Assembly: GCF_023238205.1 (NCBI RefSeq)
Contig: NZ_CP096660.1
Coordinates: 124,001-188,000 of the forward strand
From: Halorussus limi
Lineage (GTDB): Archaea > Halobacteriota > Halobacteria > Halobacteriales > Haladaptataceae
Direction of reading: 5' to 3'
Length of the DNA stretch: 64,000 nucleotides
A model generated the notes under the pieces. The model saw only the letters and a program-made list of their open reading frames with translations. It made no database searches and was not told the DNA's origin. Made by a program: the position numbers and the translations under genes. Positions within the stretch are counted from its first letter, which is position 1. Each line of letters starts with the position of its first letter. Below are positions 25,419 through 37,368 of the stretch, piece after piece.

Positions 25419-25760
25419 CGACCACAATATGTGGAGGAAGTCCTTGAAGTTCTGGAACCCGAGGCCACGTCAAGAATAGACGGGCTTTCACAGAAAACGG
25501 CAGAAGCATACTGATACGAAGAGGGCTTCGAGTCCTCCACGATTAGCGCAGCACTCAACACGTTGCAAAATCGCGGGTACATTTACGAAGTAAGCGGCCG
25601 AATACGGCTTACTGACATCGACTCATTGGCGTGTCTTGGTCAGAAAAGGTATATTAGTGCAAAGACGAACATGCTATTAACCAACATTATGCCGCTAAGG
25701 CTGACCGATTGTTGGTTAAGAATATTGGGCAGGAGCCAATTCGTTTCACGAGGGATATAG
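25419..25760 (+). pseudogene. remnant of a HTH protein
   Basis: The frame reads PQYVEEVLEVLEPEATSRID, GLSQKTAEAY, then a TGA, then YEEGFESSTISAALNTLQNR and GYIYEVSGRIRLTDIDSLA, the shape of a winged-helix domain. There is no start codon at the expected place and one internal stop. Its 3' part is overrun by inverted-repeat copy 4. Confidence 0.4.
25677..25719. repeat. 43-bp inverted repeat TTAACCA/TGGTTAA, copy 4
   Basis: TTAACCAACATTA (25677-25689) and GATTGTTGGTTAA (25707-25719); the right arm is identical to that of copy 3. Confidence 0.6.
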
Positions 25761-25840
25761 TCGACCAGAGAACCGATACTCGGTTCATGTTGATGTGTAA
25801 GTCGAACTCCCTCTACCCGTTATCGATGTGTAAATGGGTG

Positions 25841-25979
25841 GGCCTTGTTTAGACGCGGTGAAGATTATCCTCGACGACCGTTTCCAGAGAACGAAATCAG
25901 GTAGAACGACGCTGATGAGCTGATTCTGTTCCCCTAGCAGAGCCACTCACGAACATCTTCTGGAGCGTCTAAACACGGC
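25841..25979. mobile_element. 139-bp MITE-like element with 4-bp target duplication
   Basis: Terminal inverted repeats GGCCTTGTTTAGACGC (25841-25856) and GCGTCTAAACACGGCC (25964-25979) match at 15 of 16 positions. They are flanked by the direct repeat GGTG at 25837-25840 and 25980-25983. The inside is too short for a transposase. The parent insertion sequence is not in the window. Confidence 0.6.
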
Positions 25980-25983
25980 CGGT

Positions 25984-26369
25984 GGGTTGGTGAATTACTC
26001 CGCAAAACACGTGTGGACGCGAGAAAACAACCGGTAGTGACGGTGAGACAATCGAACGCGTGAAGAGCAGGAAACAACAAAAGACAGGAGGTATTTCTTG
26101 GAGAACTCGTTCGGTTGTTCAAGAAAACCCCCTTCACTATCATGATAGTTGTACTACGGATTCGGTTATCGTTGTAGCAGTAAAACCTTGCTTTAGGGAT
26201 AGTTCTCTGTATTAAGCAGATTTGTCCGCTCTAATGCATCTACCTGCGTTCTGTAGCGTTTCTAGGTTCTTCCTTGTGTTTTGTGTTCACCCCCACCATA
26301 TTATCTAACCTTGACACACCGATAACGGGTCCTATTTTTCGGTTGTTGATCCTATCGGTTATCACCGTC
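25984..26369. other. element right end, no gene
   Basis: Mixed-composition sequence between the MITE and the aldo/keto reductase stop. Frames exist but none is recognisable. The right boundary of the element lies somewhere here; I found no direct repeat matching the left boundary at 8318. Confidence 0.4.
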
Positions 26370-27344
26370 TTAGTCGTGGCCCGATACCGGTACGGGTTTG
26401 TAGGGTTCTTCGAGATACGCCACGTCGCTGGCCGAGAGGTCGATTTCCAGCGCCTCCACGGCGTCCTCCAGATGTTCGACGCTGGTGGTGCCGACGATGG
26501 GCGCGTCCACCCAGTCCTTGTGCAGAATCCACGCCAGCGAAATTTGGGCCATCGTGACGCCCTTGTCTGCGGCGAGTTCCTGCACGCGTTCGTTTATCTC
26601 CTTGCCGCCGCCCTCGCGGTAGGGGTGGTCGTACATGTGTTCCTCCGTCTCGCCGCGCGTCGTCGCGTCGATATCCTCGTGGGGCCGAGTCAGGTACCCC
26701 CGCGCGAGCGGACTCCACGGCATCACGCCGACGTTCTCCTTCTCGCAGAGCGGGAGCATCTCGCGTTCCTCTTCGCGGTAGACGAGGTTGTAGTGATTCT
26801 GCATCGTCTGAAACCGCTCCAGTCCGAGGCTGTCGCTGATGTGGAGCGCGTCGGCGAACTGGTGGGCCCACATCGAGGACGCCCCGACGTGGCGGATCTT
26901 CCCGCGGCGCACCGCGTCGTCCAGCGCGCGAAGCGTCTGCTCGATGGGCGTGTCGTCGTCCCACCGGTGAATCTGATAGAGGTCAATAGTGTCCATCCCG
27001 AGACGGTCAAGGCTGTTCTCCAACTCCTTCTCGATGGCCTTCCGGGAGAGTCCCCCGGAGTTGGGGTCGTCCTCGTCCATCTGGAAGTAGCACTTCGTCG
27101 CGACCACGCTCTCGTCGCGCCGCCCGTCGAGCGCATTGCCGAGGACGCGCTCGCTCTCGCCGTTCGAATACATGTTGGCGGTGTCGAAGAAGTTAATACC
27201 CAACTCCACGGCGCGCTCGATTATCTCCTCGCCCTCCTCGGGGTCCAGCACCCACGGCCGCCAGTCGCTGGACCCGAAGCCCATGCAACCGAGACAGATT
27301 CGGCTTACTTTGATCCCCGTATTTCCAAATGTTGTGTATTCCAT
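26370..27344 (-). CDS. aldo/keto reductase
   Basis: A 324-residue NADPH-dependent aldo/keto reductase of the YghZ/Kv-beta-like group. The catalytic tetrad is intact: D54 and Y59 in FFDTANMYSNG, K84 in VVATKCY and H126 in YQIHRWDD. C-terminal cofactor motifs IVGTTSVEHLEDAVEAL are present. Start at ATG 27342-27344 (MEYTTFGNTGIKVSR); the frame runs further upstream but without homology. GC content is high, like the flanks and unlike its surroundings, so it is either core or a separate acquisition. Confidence 0.92.
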   Translation of the reverse strand: MEYTTFGNTGIKVSRICLGCMGFGSSDWRPWVLDPEEGEEIIERAVELGINFFDTANMYSNGESERVLGNALDGRRDESVVATKCYFQMDEDDPNSGGLSRKAIEKELENSLDRLGMDTIDLYQIHRWDDDTPIEQTLRALDDAVRRGKIRHVGASSMWAHQFADALHISDSLGLERFQTMQNHYNLVYREEEREMLPLCEKENVGVMPWSPLARGYLTRPHEDIDATTRGETEEHMYDHPYREGGGKEINERVQELAADKGVTMAQISLAWILHKDWVDAPIVGTTSVEHLEDAVEALEIDLSASDVAYLEEPYKPVPVSGHD

Positions 27345-28207
27345 ACTGTCCGAAACGGAAGCGCACTTCAAAAAGATTGACGCGTGTTTCACGCACAATT
27401 GCTGACTCCTACGACCGGGGAGTGTACAAATATGTGAGAAGAAATAAACAGTACTCAAGTGTCGACTGAGAGGATTGAATATTGGCGAATGGGGGGTCAT
27501 TCTTGATAACGAAATTAGGTCGATATCTGTACGGTAAAATCCTGAGTCGATTGTGGTTTGGTTCGACCAGAGTGCGTTTGACGATGAATCTGGTGAAGAC
27601 AGAGCTTCCTGATATAGGAAAGCTGTTATGGGACAATAATCACTGAGAAATTTTATCCAGTACCGGGAAAGTGAGAAGTCCAGTGTATCGAATTCTATAC
27701 TCGTATAATTTATTTCATTTTAGTTATGAATTTTATTTAATATGTATGAGTACATGAGGGACTACAAGTACGGCGGTTTGCACTTTTGCATAAAAATATA
27801 CCTTCCGGCATATATTATGTCAATATATGTATGGTATTAACGGCCCCATACATTATCCAATATGCCATTGTCGGGACGGCCATCTCAAAATAGAACATGA
27901 CGACACAACAATTGGGACGTATCCAGCGAACACCAAGAGCCAGTTTAGAGTAGAGAACTGACTACATTGAGTATTTTTATAAGAGAGGACCATCTTGTTT
28001 TTCTCCTTCACAGGGGTGGTTCACCGAGCATTTCCTACATGCGCTCAACATCCAAGCGTAATTGAACCACGGCCGACAGGTGGATGCAACAAGATATCTG
28101 GCATACAAATATACGATTAATCATGGTTAACGGAGCTTAAACCGGGATTCTCGTTATATTAGAGAAAACATTAAGTGCTGTCATAAAGTCCACAGAGGGG
28201 GATACGA
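27345..28207. other. AT-rich intergenic region, no gene
   Basis: About 860 bp, strongly AT-rich in 27690-27860. It holds an 8-bp inverted pair GTGGTTCA (28018-28025)/TGAACCAC (28065-28072). A TATA-like TTATATTA about 50 bp before the methyltransferase ATG and an AGAGGGGG stretch just before it could serve expression of that gene. Confidence 0.45.
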
Positions 28208-28927
28208 ATGACCGAGAAACGAAGCACTGACGGTAGTAGCGGACGCGATGAGATTTTCACTACCGAAGACGCCATCAAACTTTACACTGAGCGAGTACAG
28301 GACTCGACTCTGTTCCCCGCAGAGCAGAAGGCGGTAGAGCGGTATTTCACCGACCCTAACGCGTCGGTGCTGGACGTTGGCTGTGGGGTCGGTCGCGTTT
28401 CCCATCTGCTCGACGAACGAGGGTTCGACGTTACCGGAATTGACATCAGCCAGCCGATGATAGAGAAAGCCCGATCACTTTTTCCCAACCTTGACTTCCA
28501 GGTAGCAGATATCCGAAACACCACCTTCAATTCCGGTGCGTTTGATTATGTTGTATTCTCCTACTACGGGCTAGATTACATTCTCCCAAAGGCCGAACGA
28601 GTGAAAGCGCTCCGCGAGATTTATCGGGTCCTGCGGCCCGCCGGAATCATCGTGTTCTCGTCGCACAACAGCTGGTACAAACCTCTTCGTCGGGTAGCGG
28701 GGGACTTCATAGAGCACTATTTCGAGGGGGAGAAGCGCGGAAAGGTCTTCTCGCGGTACAAAATTGACAGCGTGCCCTTAGGCGAGGTGGAGGTCTACCT
28801 CTCGAATCCGGTTCACCAATGGCTACAGCTCCGCAAATGCGGATTCACGCTCCTCAATGTCACGGGGGAGTCTGAAGGACGAGGACGGTTCTTCGAGCGA
28901 GACCCCCACTACGTTGCCAAGAAGTAA
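28208..28927 (+). CDS. SAM-dependent class I methyltransferase
   Basis: A 239-residue methyltransferase. SAM-binding motif I is VLDVGCGVGRVSHLL (54-68), motif II VTGIDIS (75-81), acidic loop VADIRNTTF, and motif IV/V FDYVVFSYYGLDYI. The C-terminus has RPAGIIVFSSHNSWY typical of UbiE/Methyltransf_11-type enzymes. Substrate unknown; it opens the glycan locus and may methylate a sugar, as glycan O-methyltransferases do. It is separated from its neighbours by non-coding DNA and probably monocistronic. Confidence 0.85.
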   Translation: MTEKRSTDGSSGRDEIFTTEDAIKLYTERVQDSTLFPAEQKAVERYFTDPNASVLDVGCGVGRVSHLLDERGFDVTGIDISQPMIEKARSLFPNLDFQVADIRNTTFNSGAFDYVVFSYYGLDYILPKAERVKALREIYRVLRPAGIIVFSSHNSWYKPLRRVAGDFIEHYFEGEKRGKVFSRYKIDSVPLGEVEVYLSNPVHQWLQLRKCGFTLLNVTGESEGRGRFFERDPHYVAKK

Positions 28928-29853
28928 CCTGGTTTTAAGCTCGATGATACTACGGAACTTGATTCCACTCCTTTAGAAGGCGAACGGCCTGAAATGGTAA
29001 GTAAGTCCGCTTGCTCTACACACCGGTTCTGGTGGGAGACTGATGGACGTGAGTATTCGAACAGCGACAGAGGCATTAGATACGAGAGAGGTAATCATGG
29101 ACTGTTCAAACACCACATGAGTTTTGACCGAGGAGGAACCGGCGGTCCTGCCATCGCCGAACGAGGACCACCGACGGTGAGGACGTTCTTGAACGTGTCA
29201 CTGACCATAGAGCGCGGCCTCATTAAGTCCGAGTGTTGTGAGCAGGTCGCCAATCTACTGGAGTGAGCCGGACTCGGCGACCGACAGAGCCACCACTCCG
29301 TGCTATCGCGCCGGTTCCCATCGCTACTTTCCACCTATTACTGATGGTCTACAGACCCGTGTCTCAGCGCTCATCAGGATTCTGGACCCGCCATACTTGG
29401 CGGCGATGGAGAACTGGACCGATGACCTGACAAAAGTGATTCGGTGACCACACCCCGAGTCCCGGTCTCGGTCGCGGCCAGTCAGTTGCGCCACAACCAC
29501 ACCCGAACAGTTACTAGCGGTGGTCGGCATTATGGTGACCGTCCTTTCATAATAAACAGTAGTGTTATTATCCCACGAGGAGCTACTGACTTGGCCCACA
29601 CTTAGGACTTCCATATGTAGTACTGAATGAGAATCAAAGCATCGAACCCCGAATAAAGGGTTTTGCTACTACCAATAAAAGGAGTAGGACGTCAAGGACT
29701 CCCCTTCAACCCTCATTCCGAACTACCACAACAGTGAATCTACCGCGTCAATTGTATTTTTATGGACGTTACTTCATAAAACGGAACGGTTAGCCCTATA
29801 TGGTCATGTGAAGGACCAGTAGCTTGAACAGTCTCAGTAGCGTGGAGGATAAC
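28928..29853. other. decayed DNA without a callable gene
   Basis: Short protein-like runs occur (for example GPPTVRTFLNVSLTIERGLI at about 29170-29230 and TDGLQTRVSALIRILDPPYL near 29340-29400) but each is soon interrupted. Likely gene remnants; I cannot name them. Confidence 0.4.
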
Positions 29854-30241
29854 ATGGAAGCGACGCGCCGTTACTAACAGAAACTGGAGATGGATTTCGA
29901 GTTTGTCGCCGTCGGAGCAGTAACCGTCTTCGGAATGTTTGTCTTTCCGACGTCCCGGACGATTTTGTTCGCTCCCTGGGGATTGGTCTCTTTGGTGGAA
30001 TACTGGCATACTATCTCCCATCTGATGGGTTCGTCGCTGCACAGACCGCCGAGCGGATGTACGTGCCAGCACAGACACATGACGAGTCTTTCGTCGGTAT
30101 TCGGATGTTCATCCCCAAGCACACCGATTACTCGGTGCTGGACTCCAAGCAGTTGGGTTCGCTTTTCGTCGTAGATAGCACCGAAACTGAGCGTTGCGTC
30201 TCGGTATCGACGACTGAGACGCCTCTTTACCGCAAGTTTTA
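29854..30241 (+). pseudogene. decayed copy of the DUF7982 gene
   Basis: Two frames match the intact protein encoded at 61163-62236. Frame one: VAVGAVTVFGMFVFPTSRTI LFA (intact: VGALAFPSARAVLFALGG). After about 29972 the match is in another frame: LGIGLFGGILAYYLPSDGFV, AAQTAERMYVPAQTHDESF, then IRMFIPKHTDYSVLDSKQLG SLFVVDSTETERCVSV, against RLFVPQRRDYAVPDPAELDS in the intact copy. A TAA interrupts the start and the C-terminal third is lost. Same strand order relative to the next pseudogene as in the intact cluster. Confidence 0.75.
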
Positions 30242-30289
30242 AACTGCCATGACCGCCGACTTTCTGATGGAATTGAGACGTACACCTCT

Positions 30290-31338
30290 CTATAGACGGC
30301 GGTCCAGTGCGGACGCTACGCGCTCAATTCGGTCAGTAACCCAGTCCGGATAGAACGGTTGTGACTACTTTGCGAGTATCGGACAGCCTATTTGGCGTCG
30401 GTTAGTCGGTGAATCTTCTCAGGTCCACTGTACGAGGGGTGGAACGAAACGACGAGAGTAGTTGGCCCAGACTGCGACTACGGTGAACGTTGACAGGACA
30501 ATTACGACCCGAAGGAGAAGAGATTCTCGAACATGGATGATAGAGAGCGGGAGCGACGGAATTGATTCTCTGTACGAGGCGTCGAACAGGAGACCGTTCT
30601 GACCCGACAAGAGCGGGCAGGCGAACGACCGGTTGCCGGGCCAAATCGAGCACCCCGTTGATCGAGACGCTCGAATCGCTCACTACGACAATGAGACCCC
30701 TCGTCGCGCTATTCCACGGTCACAACGGGTTAGGATGCAAGCGTCTCGTCAGGGTCAAGCCTGCGGTTGGTGTTCGAGTCGATGGGGGCGTACTGAAACG
30801 TAATGGCGAAGGGCGTCGTGCCGTTAGGCCGAATCATGGTGGCGTAATTCAGCATCACCCGTTCGGAGTCAAAAACGAAAGGGTGGTCGCTCGTTCGAGT
30901 TGCGTCGGCCTCGACGGCATCCGAAAGTTCGACTAATGGTCTCGAAGCGATCGGCCGTCCATCTGCGTCGACGCATTAGAACAGATTGTTGATGTGACAG
31001 CCAGCGTCCGTCGTGACAAGGAGAGTGGCGCCGTCGCGGACGAACTTCCGCACGTCGGCGTCTTCGGGCGGTGATACGATGGGATGGGTGGAGAGAACGA
31101 CGGTGAAACCACCGTTGGTAGGTATCGAACGGTAGGTCGGCGAGTTTCGAGAGACCTGTATCTCGATTATACTCGTGCCATCCTGTTCAGGGAATTCGCT
31201 AGTTTCCTCCCGATCAGGGTTATAAAGACTGAACGCCGCAGCCGAATTGCTCGTCGCCGAGACGAATGCTATCACTACGGCTATTGCCAAGACGCTTACG
31301 ACAACCCGAGAAACGGTGTCGTCTGACAGGCCTACCAC
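30290..31338 (-). pseudogene. decayed copy of the DUF4350 gene
   Basis: The N-terminal 120 codons are open (signal/TM at about 8-30, then VVLSTHPIVSPPEDADVRKF VRDGATLLVTTDAG, the DUF4350 pattern). Downstream, interrupted frames still match the intact protein at the right end of the window: ERVMLNYATMIRPNGTT (intact SVTLNYGTAVEPNGAT), RRLDPDETLAS then stop then PVVTVE then stop, VVVSDSSVSINGVLD (intact VVVSDSSVFIDAMVE), and the tail FYPDWVTDRIERVASALDRR (intact HPEWDRERVERVAAALHRR). Several stops and shifts make it non-functional; the open 5' part could still express a fragment. Confidence 0.75.
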
Positions 31339-31544
31339 CGTTTACCCCCTTCGAAGCAGAATTCCGAAATCGGAAAGACGAGGCGATGAGTAGGTCGAAC
31401 TAGGATAGCCATCTTCAGGACGGACACACTGGCCAATTTTTACTACGATGCGGATTTTCACGGAGGGATGTGGTTGTCGTCTCTCGTCAGCGTGGAAGAC
31501 AACACTCTAAATGGAGAATTGAGCGACAGCGACAGTCGTCCCGA

Positions 31545-32636
31545 CTATTCACCGAATTCCGAGAGGTAATTGGAAACCGTATCGCCGTACCGACGAAACG
31601 CCGACCGCCCGATACGGTAGGCGTTCCAACGGACAGGGTCATAACCGCGCTCCCATTGAAGAATTGGAATCGGGTCACCGCCGAACTGCTTCTTAAACGA
31701 AAAGATACCATCCCGAAAGTCACCACTGGTCGAACCGAAGTCGTACTCCTCAAATTCGCTATCGATTCCCCATTGTATCGCGTGCCCATGGAGAACGGCC
31801 GATGGCGAGTACTGGAGGTGTTCATCACAGATAGCGGTAAAGAGGTGATGCATGGTTGACCGCCCTTCATCGAGGACGTACAGGTGTTCGCCAACGATTT
31901 CGCCGTCCCGTTCCATTGAGAACACCTGTATAGAACTTTCGAGATCTTCGAATATCCTTGCGAAGAACTGTTTCGAGTATGGAACACCGCCGAGTCGAGC
32001 GAGTGTCTCCTGATACGTGTCGTAGAATCGGTCAAGCGTTCGGTCGTCGAGTTCTGCGATAGAGACCTTGATTCCCCCCTGAAATGCCTTCTGGATATCT
32101 TTCCTCCGGGAAGTGGAGAATCCGCCGAGGAGGGAATCCCAATCAGTAGTGAGGTCAAGCACGAAACGGCAACTGTTCAGCGATGGTCGATAACCCATTT
32201 TTGAGAGCAAATATGAGTATTGGACATACTCCAAATCCGCGACGATGACCCTGTGAGCAACCACCTCGTCGTTGGTTTCACATTTAAGTTCTGATAGGGT
32301 TTTTTGCAGAGCCATCTCCTTCTTTGAGGAGAATACAATACCTCCGAATCCGGGTTCGATCGAACTCAAAACCCGAAAAACGGGGTCAATTGGCAAGCGA
32401 TTAAGTGCATCCGGAACGTCGATTTCCGTAACAAAGTTCGGGCAGACAGCTAGGGGGTTACCGTCTTTGCTAACGACCGCGTGACGCGGGTCATCGCCGA
32501 TACCACATTCTACGGCGGACAACCACTCATAGCTATGAAACACCGATCCAGTGCCCGACTGGGTGATTAGATTGTTCCACTGATTTCGATCCACCTCTGA
32601 AATGCTATCGTAAACGCGAGCAGTAAGTCCCCCCAT
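31545..32636 (-). CDS. FemAB/GNAT-fold acyl- or aminoacyl-transferase
   Basis: A 363-residue protein of the GNAT/FemAB superfamily with two related halves. The second half has DWDSLLGGFSTSRRKDIQKA, YDTYQETLARLGGVPYSKQF, VFSMERDGEIVGEHLYVLD and the C-terminal GIDSEFEEYDFGSTSGDFRD GIFSFKKQFGGDPIPIL, the usual FemAB end. Relatives in polysaccharide loci transfer amino acids or acyl groups to amino sugars. Start at ATG 32636 (MGGLTARVYDS). It follows the sulfatase-like gene on the same strand by about 60 bp, so the pair may be one transcript. Confidence 0.8.
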   Translation of the reverse strand: MGGLTARVYDSISEVDRNQWNNLITQSGTGSVFHSYEWLSAVECGIGDDPRHAVVSKDGNPLAVCPNFVTEIDVPDALNRLPIDPVFRVLSSIEPGFGGIVFSSKKEMALQKTLSELKCETNDEVVAHRVIVADLEYVQYSYLLSKMGYRPSLNSCRFVLDLTTDWDSLLGGFSTSRRKDIQKAFQGGIKVSIAELDDRTLDRFYDTYQETLARLGGVPYSKQFFARIFEDLESSIQVFSMERDGEIVGEHLYVLDEGRSTMHHLFTAICDEHLQYSPSAVLHGHAIQWGIDSEFEEYDFGSTSGDFRDGIFSFKKQFGGDPIPILQWERGYDPVRWNAYRIGRSAFRRYGDTVSNYLSEFGE

Positions 32637-32699
32637 GTATCGAATTCAATGTCGTTATTCACTCATTCACCTGCCAAATACGTAAAGGTAGGTGGTGGC

Positions 32700-34076
32700 C
32701 TAAGTGTATCCCAGTTCTTCGAGTCGGTCCCTGACCGTCTTCGAAACTTGTGGGGTGGGCTTAATTGAATCCCAGGACGGCGGAAGCGCATCGAGTAATT
32801 CGGACTCGATGTCTTCAGGAATCTGCCTGAACTGCTCGCCGTCTTGAACTACCTGAGCGGTGAGCGTCACGTCGTCGGTCTCCGACCGGATGAGTTTTCT
32901 AGGTCCGCAGTACGCAGCCTTGCGTTCTGTTCCGAACCGCGACGCTTCACAAAAGACCGTTCTGTCCTCCGGTATGGGCTCCTGCCACCGCATACCCGGA
33001 AAAGGGTTCTGTTCCTCATCGGTGACCGACGCCAGTACAGTCCCCGGAAGGTCAATAAGGTTCGCCCACCCGCCGACAGGTAGGAACGCCGGTTCGTCTG
33101 GAGTCAATATTCCAAGAGGAACACGAGCTACGGAGTCGAACGGGGTTCCGCCGTGACCAACACCTGCGTTAGGCCTGGAGTCTGTGAACTGGTAGTCGAG
33201 TTCGTAGTGTTCGCCCACGGCCTCGCCGTGGTCACCGGTGACTACGATGAGTGTATCGTCGCGGACTTCTTCGATGAGCGGCCGCAATTGGTCTTCGACG
33301 TATTTGAGGGCGCACTTGTACAGTTCAAGCCGGCGTTTCCGGAATTCTCGGCAGTCGGGACAACCATCGTACACTTCACAACGATTAGAGTGTCGTAGTT
33401 CGTGTGTACCGTCGTCGGTTAGCACGTACTCCTCGCCTGGGAGGCCTCCTCGATAGCGTTTTGGGGGCGAAATCGGCGTATGGAGGTCGGAAAGGTGGAG
33501 ATACGCAAATGATCGGGTCTGGTTCCGGCGCCAGTTCCGGTATCCCTCCAGCACGACTTCGCTCCGGGCATTACGGTATACCCGATGAGTCTGATACCAC
33601 CCGCGAAGTGCAAGAAACGGAACCATGAACGCGCACCCGGCGTAGGTGTCGTAGCCCACAACTTCAAACTCAGCAGGGAGCGTCCGTATATCGGTAGGTT
33701 GGGCCGGAATCGCGTAGCTCTCATCGTCGGGATAGGTGTGGGCTATCGCCTCGTGTTCGTGGGGGTACAACCCCGAGTGAATGCTCGTCACTGAGGGAAA
33801 CGTCCAAGTTCCGGGAGTAATACACGTCGTGAATTCGAGGGGAAGATTCGGGGCGGAATCTGGGCGGAGTGCATCAATCACTATGACGAGGACGTGTTTC
33901 GGCGCATCTCGCCGTCGAGGCTTACGAACCCGTGGTGGGTCATGTTTCCAGTCGGCACGCTTTGATTGATAACGGAAGTAGGCCGGTGCGACTGCTCGCC
34001 GGATACCGCCGGAAATACATTCGTACAGGGTGGACGGGAGTTCCCCAGGAAGTGAGCGTCCTTGAAGGAATTTCAT
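32700..34076 (-). CDS. sulfatase-fold hydrolase/transferase, Thr nucleophile
   Basis: A 458-residue alkaline-phosphatase-superfamily protein. Metal-site motifs: VLVIVIDALRPDS (first Asp), TWTFPSVTSIHSGLYPHEH (nucleophile loop), SFAYLHLSDLHTP, VVTGDHGEAVGEH (Asp-His) and GHGGTPFDSVARVPL. The position that is Cys in formylglycine sulfatases (CxPSR) is Thr here (T-F-P-S-V), as in phosphoglycerol/phosphoethanolamine transferases, so sulfatase activity by the standard route is unlikely. No transmembrane segment. It probably adds or removes a phospho- or sulfo-group on a glycan. Confidence 0.85.
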   Translation of the reverse strand: MKFLQGRSLPGELPSTLYECISGGIRRAVAPAYFRYQSKRADWKHDPPRVRKPRRRDAPKHVLVIVIDALRPDSAPNLPLEFTTCITPGTWTFPSVTSIHSGLYPHEHEAIAHTYPDDESYAIPAQPTDIRTLPAEFEVVGYDTYAGCAFMVPFLALRGWYQTHRVYRNARSEVVLEGYRNWRRNQTRSFAYLHLSDLHTPISPPKRYRGGLPGEEYVLTDDGTHELRHSNRCEVYDGCPDCREFRKRRLELYKCALKYVEDQLRPLIEEVRDDTLIVVTGDHGEAVGEHYELDYQFTDSRPNAGVGHGGTPFDSVARVPLGILTPDEPAFLPVGGWANLIDLPGTVLASVTDEEQNPFPGMRWQEPIPEDRTVFCEASRFGTERKAAYCGPRKLIRSETDDVTLTAQVVQDGEQFRQIPEDIESELLDALPPSWDSIKPTPQVSKTVRDRLEELGYT

Positions 34077-35469
34077 CTAGAATACAGACAGCACGCCCAC
34101 AAATTAGCATTATCAAATATTATAGACATACACGAGTGAAGTTGTATCGGTATGCTCAATAATTAAAACGAGATCTCGCATCCAACAGAAGATACGCAAT
34201 AGTTTGCGAATTAGATGAAAGTCTAAGTGGCGTTAGGATGTTATGAGACTAAAACAGGTCTAGACATCGTTCGCACAACTGGCGAAGACAAGGAGTGTTG
34301 GGACGCCCAGATGGGGCCGAGCAGACGACCCCTTCTGCCCCTTCGAAGTATAGATCACAATTGCCGATGAGACCAATTCTGTGGTTTATCCGCTAATGGG
34401 TCTTAAAGACGGAGAATTCGTCAGATTCTTTTCTGTTTCGACCTCACAAAGTGGCCGTTCCGACTTGCCACTCCTCGGCGTAGAGTATCGATCTGCCAAC
34501 TCTCGGTCCGGCCCTTGTGAACCCCGAAAAATGAAAGCAACGAAAGGCCGAGCGAATCATCTACGCTTCATTGGGGGTTACACCCCTACTTCGAAACGGA
34601 AATTCGACTAGGTAACGTGTCCGTAGGGTGTGCTAACCGATATTAGGACGTGGGAGCGTAAGTCGGGGAGATGGAGCAATTCAATCGAGACGACCGGGGA
34701 AACATCCGCAAAACGCCGGAGGACCGATACGGATCGTTAAGACCGACTGGCTTCGACCAATATAAGAAATGGTTCGACGATGGGTCAAAGCGCAGGGTAC
34801 GACCGACGGCGTCCAGATGGAACTCGTTGAGACGCTCGGAAACGTACTCCGCGAGGACTTTCCATAGATACGCCTGCAACGTCGATGGCGAGTTCGACGG
34901 CGGTAACACCGTACTCAAAGAGGACGCCATCTATTGGTGGCAGGGCGATGGCAAGCCCACGTCCGACTTGTTAGTGACAGAGCTGTTAATTCGAGACATC
35001 ATCTGAGCAGAAATGGAACCGGAACGCAAGCGGTTTGAACTCGTTGGCGAATTGGAACCGTCGGTGTGCGAGTACAGGTTGAAATCCAACCCTTGTCTAG
35101 CGCGACTCTTCCACGCGCAGTGCATGCCTCTTCACATGAAGGAAATCGTTTCGGCGTACTGCAGCGTCAATCGCGACCTCTCCGTACTTACTCACGACCT
35201 CGGAAGAAAGACGTCGGACAGCCTTCAGACCACTTTCTATCCCCATACATATAATATAACAATAATATTATTGAATTTTACTTTATACATATTTATGTAT
35301 TAAAATTATATAATTATAGTTGTAAATATCTAAGAGGAACAACTCCCCGTTTGCTTTGGCATTTCTGGCGACGTTCAAAGCGACTTTGGCAGCCGTTCGT
35401 CTGTAAATTCCTGAACACCGCCGTTAAGAGGGTCAATAATAATAAGAGTTCAGGTTGTGGTGTAAGACT
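34077..35469. other. 1.4-kb gene-poor stretch with AT-rich tract
   Basis: Several frames of 60-110 codons are present but none shows a domain; the run WVKAQGTTDGVQMELVETLG followed by a stop (about 34780-34875) suggests a dead gene. 35232-35335 is almost pure A/T. The region upstream of asnB (35336-35469) should hold its promoter. Confidence 0.45.

Positions 35470-37364
<1,895 letters not shown>

Positions 37365-37368
<4 letters not shown>

Noticed and set aside
28018-28072. Transposon ends (GTGGTTCA/TGAACCAC)
   Set aside because: Only 8-bp arms 39 bp apart, no flanking duplication and no transposase nearby.
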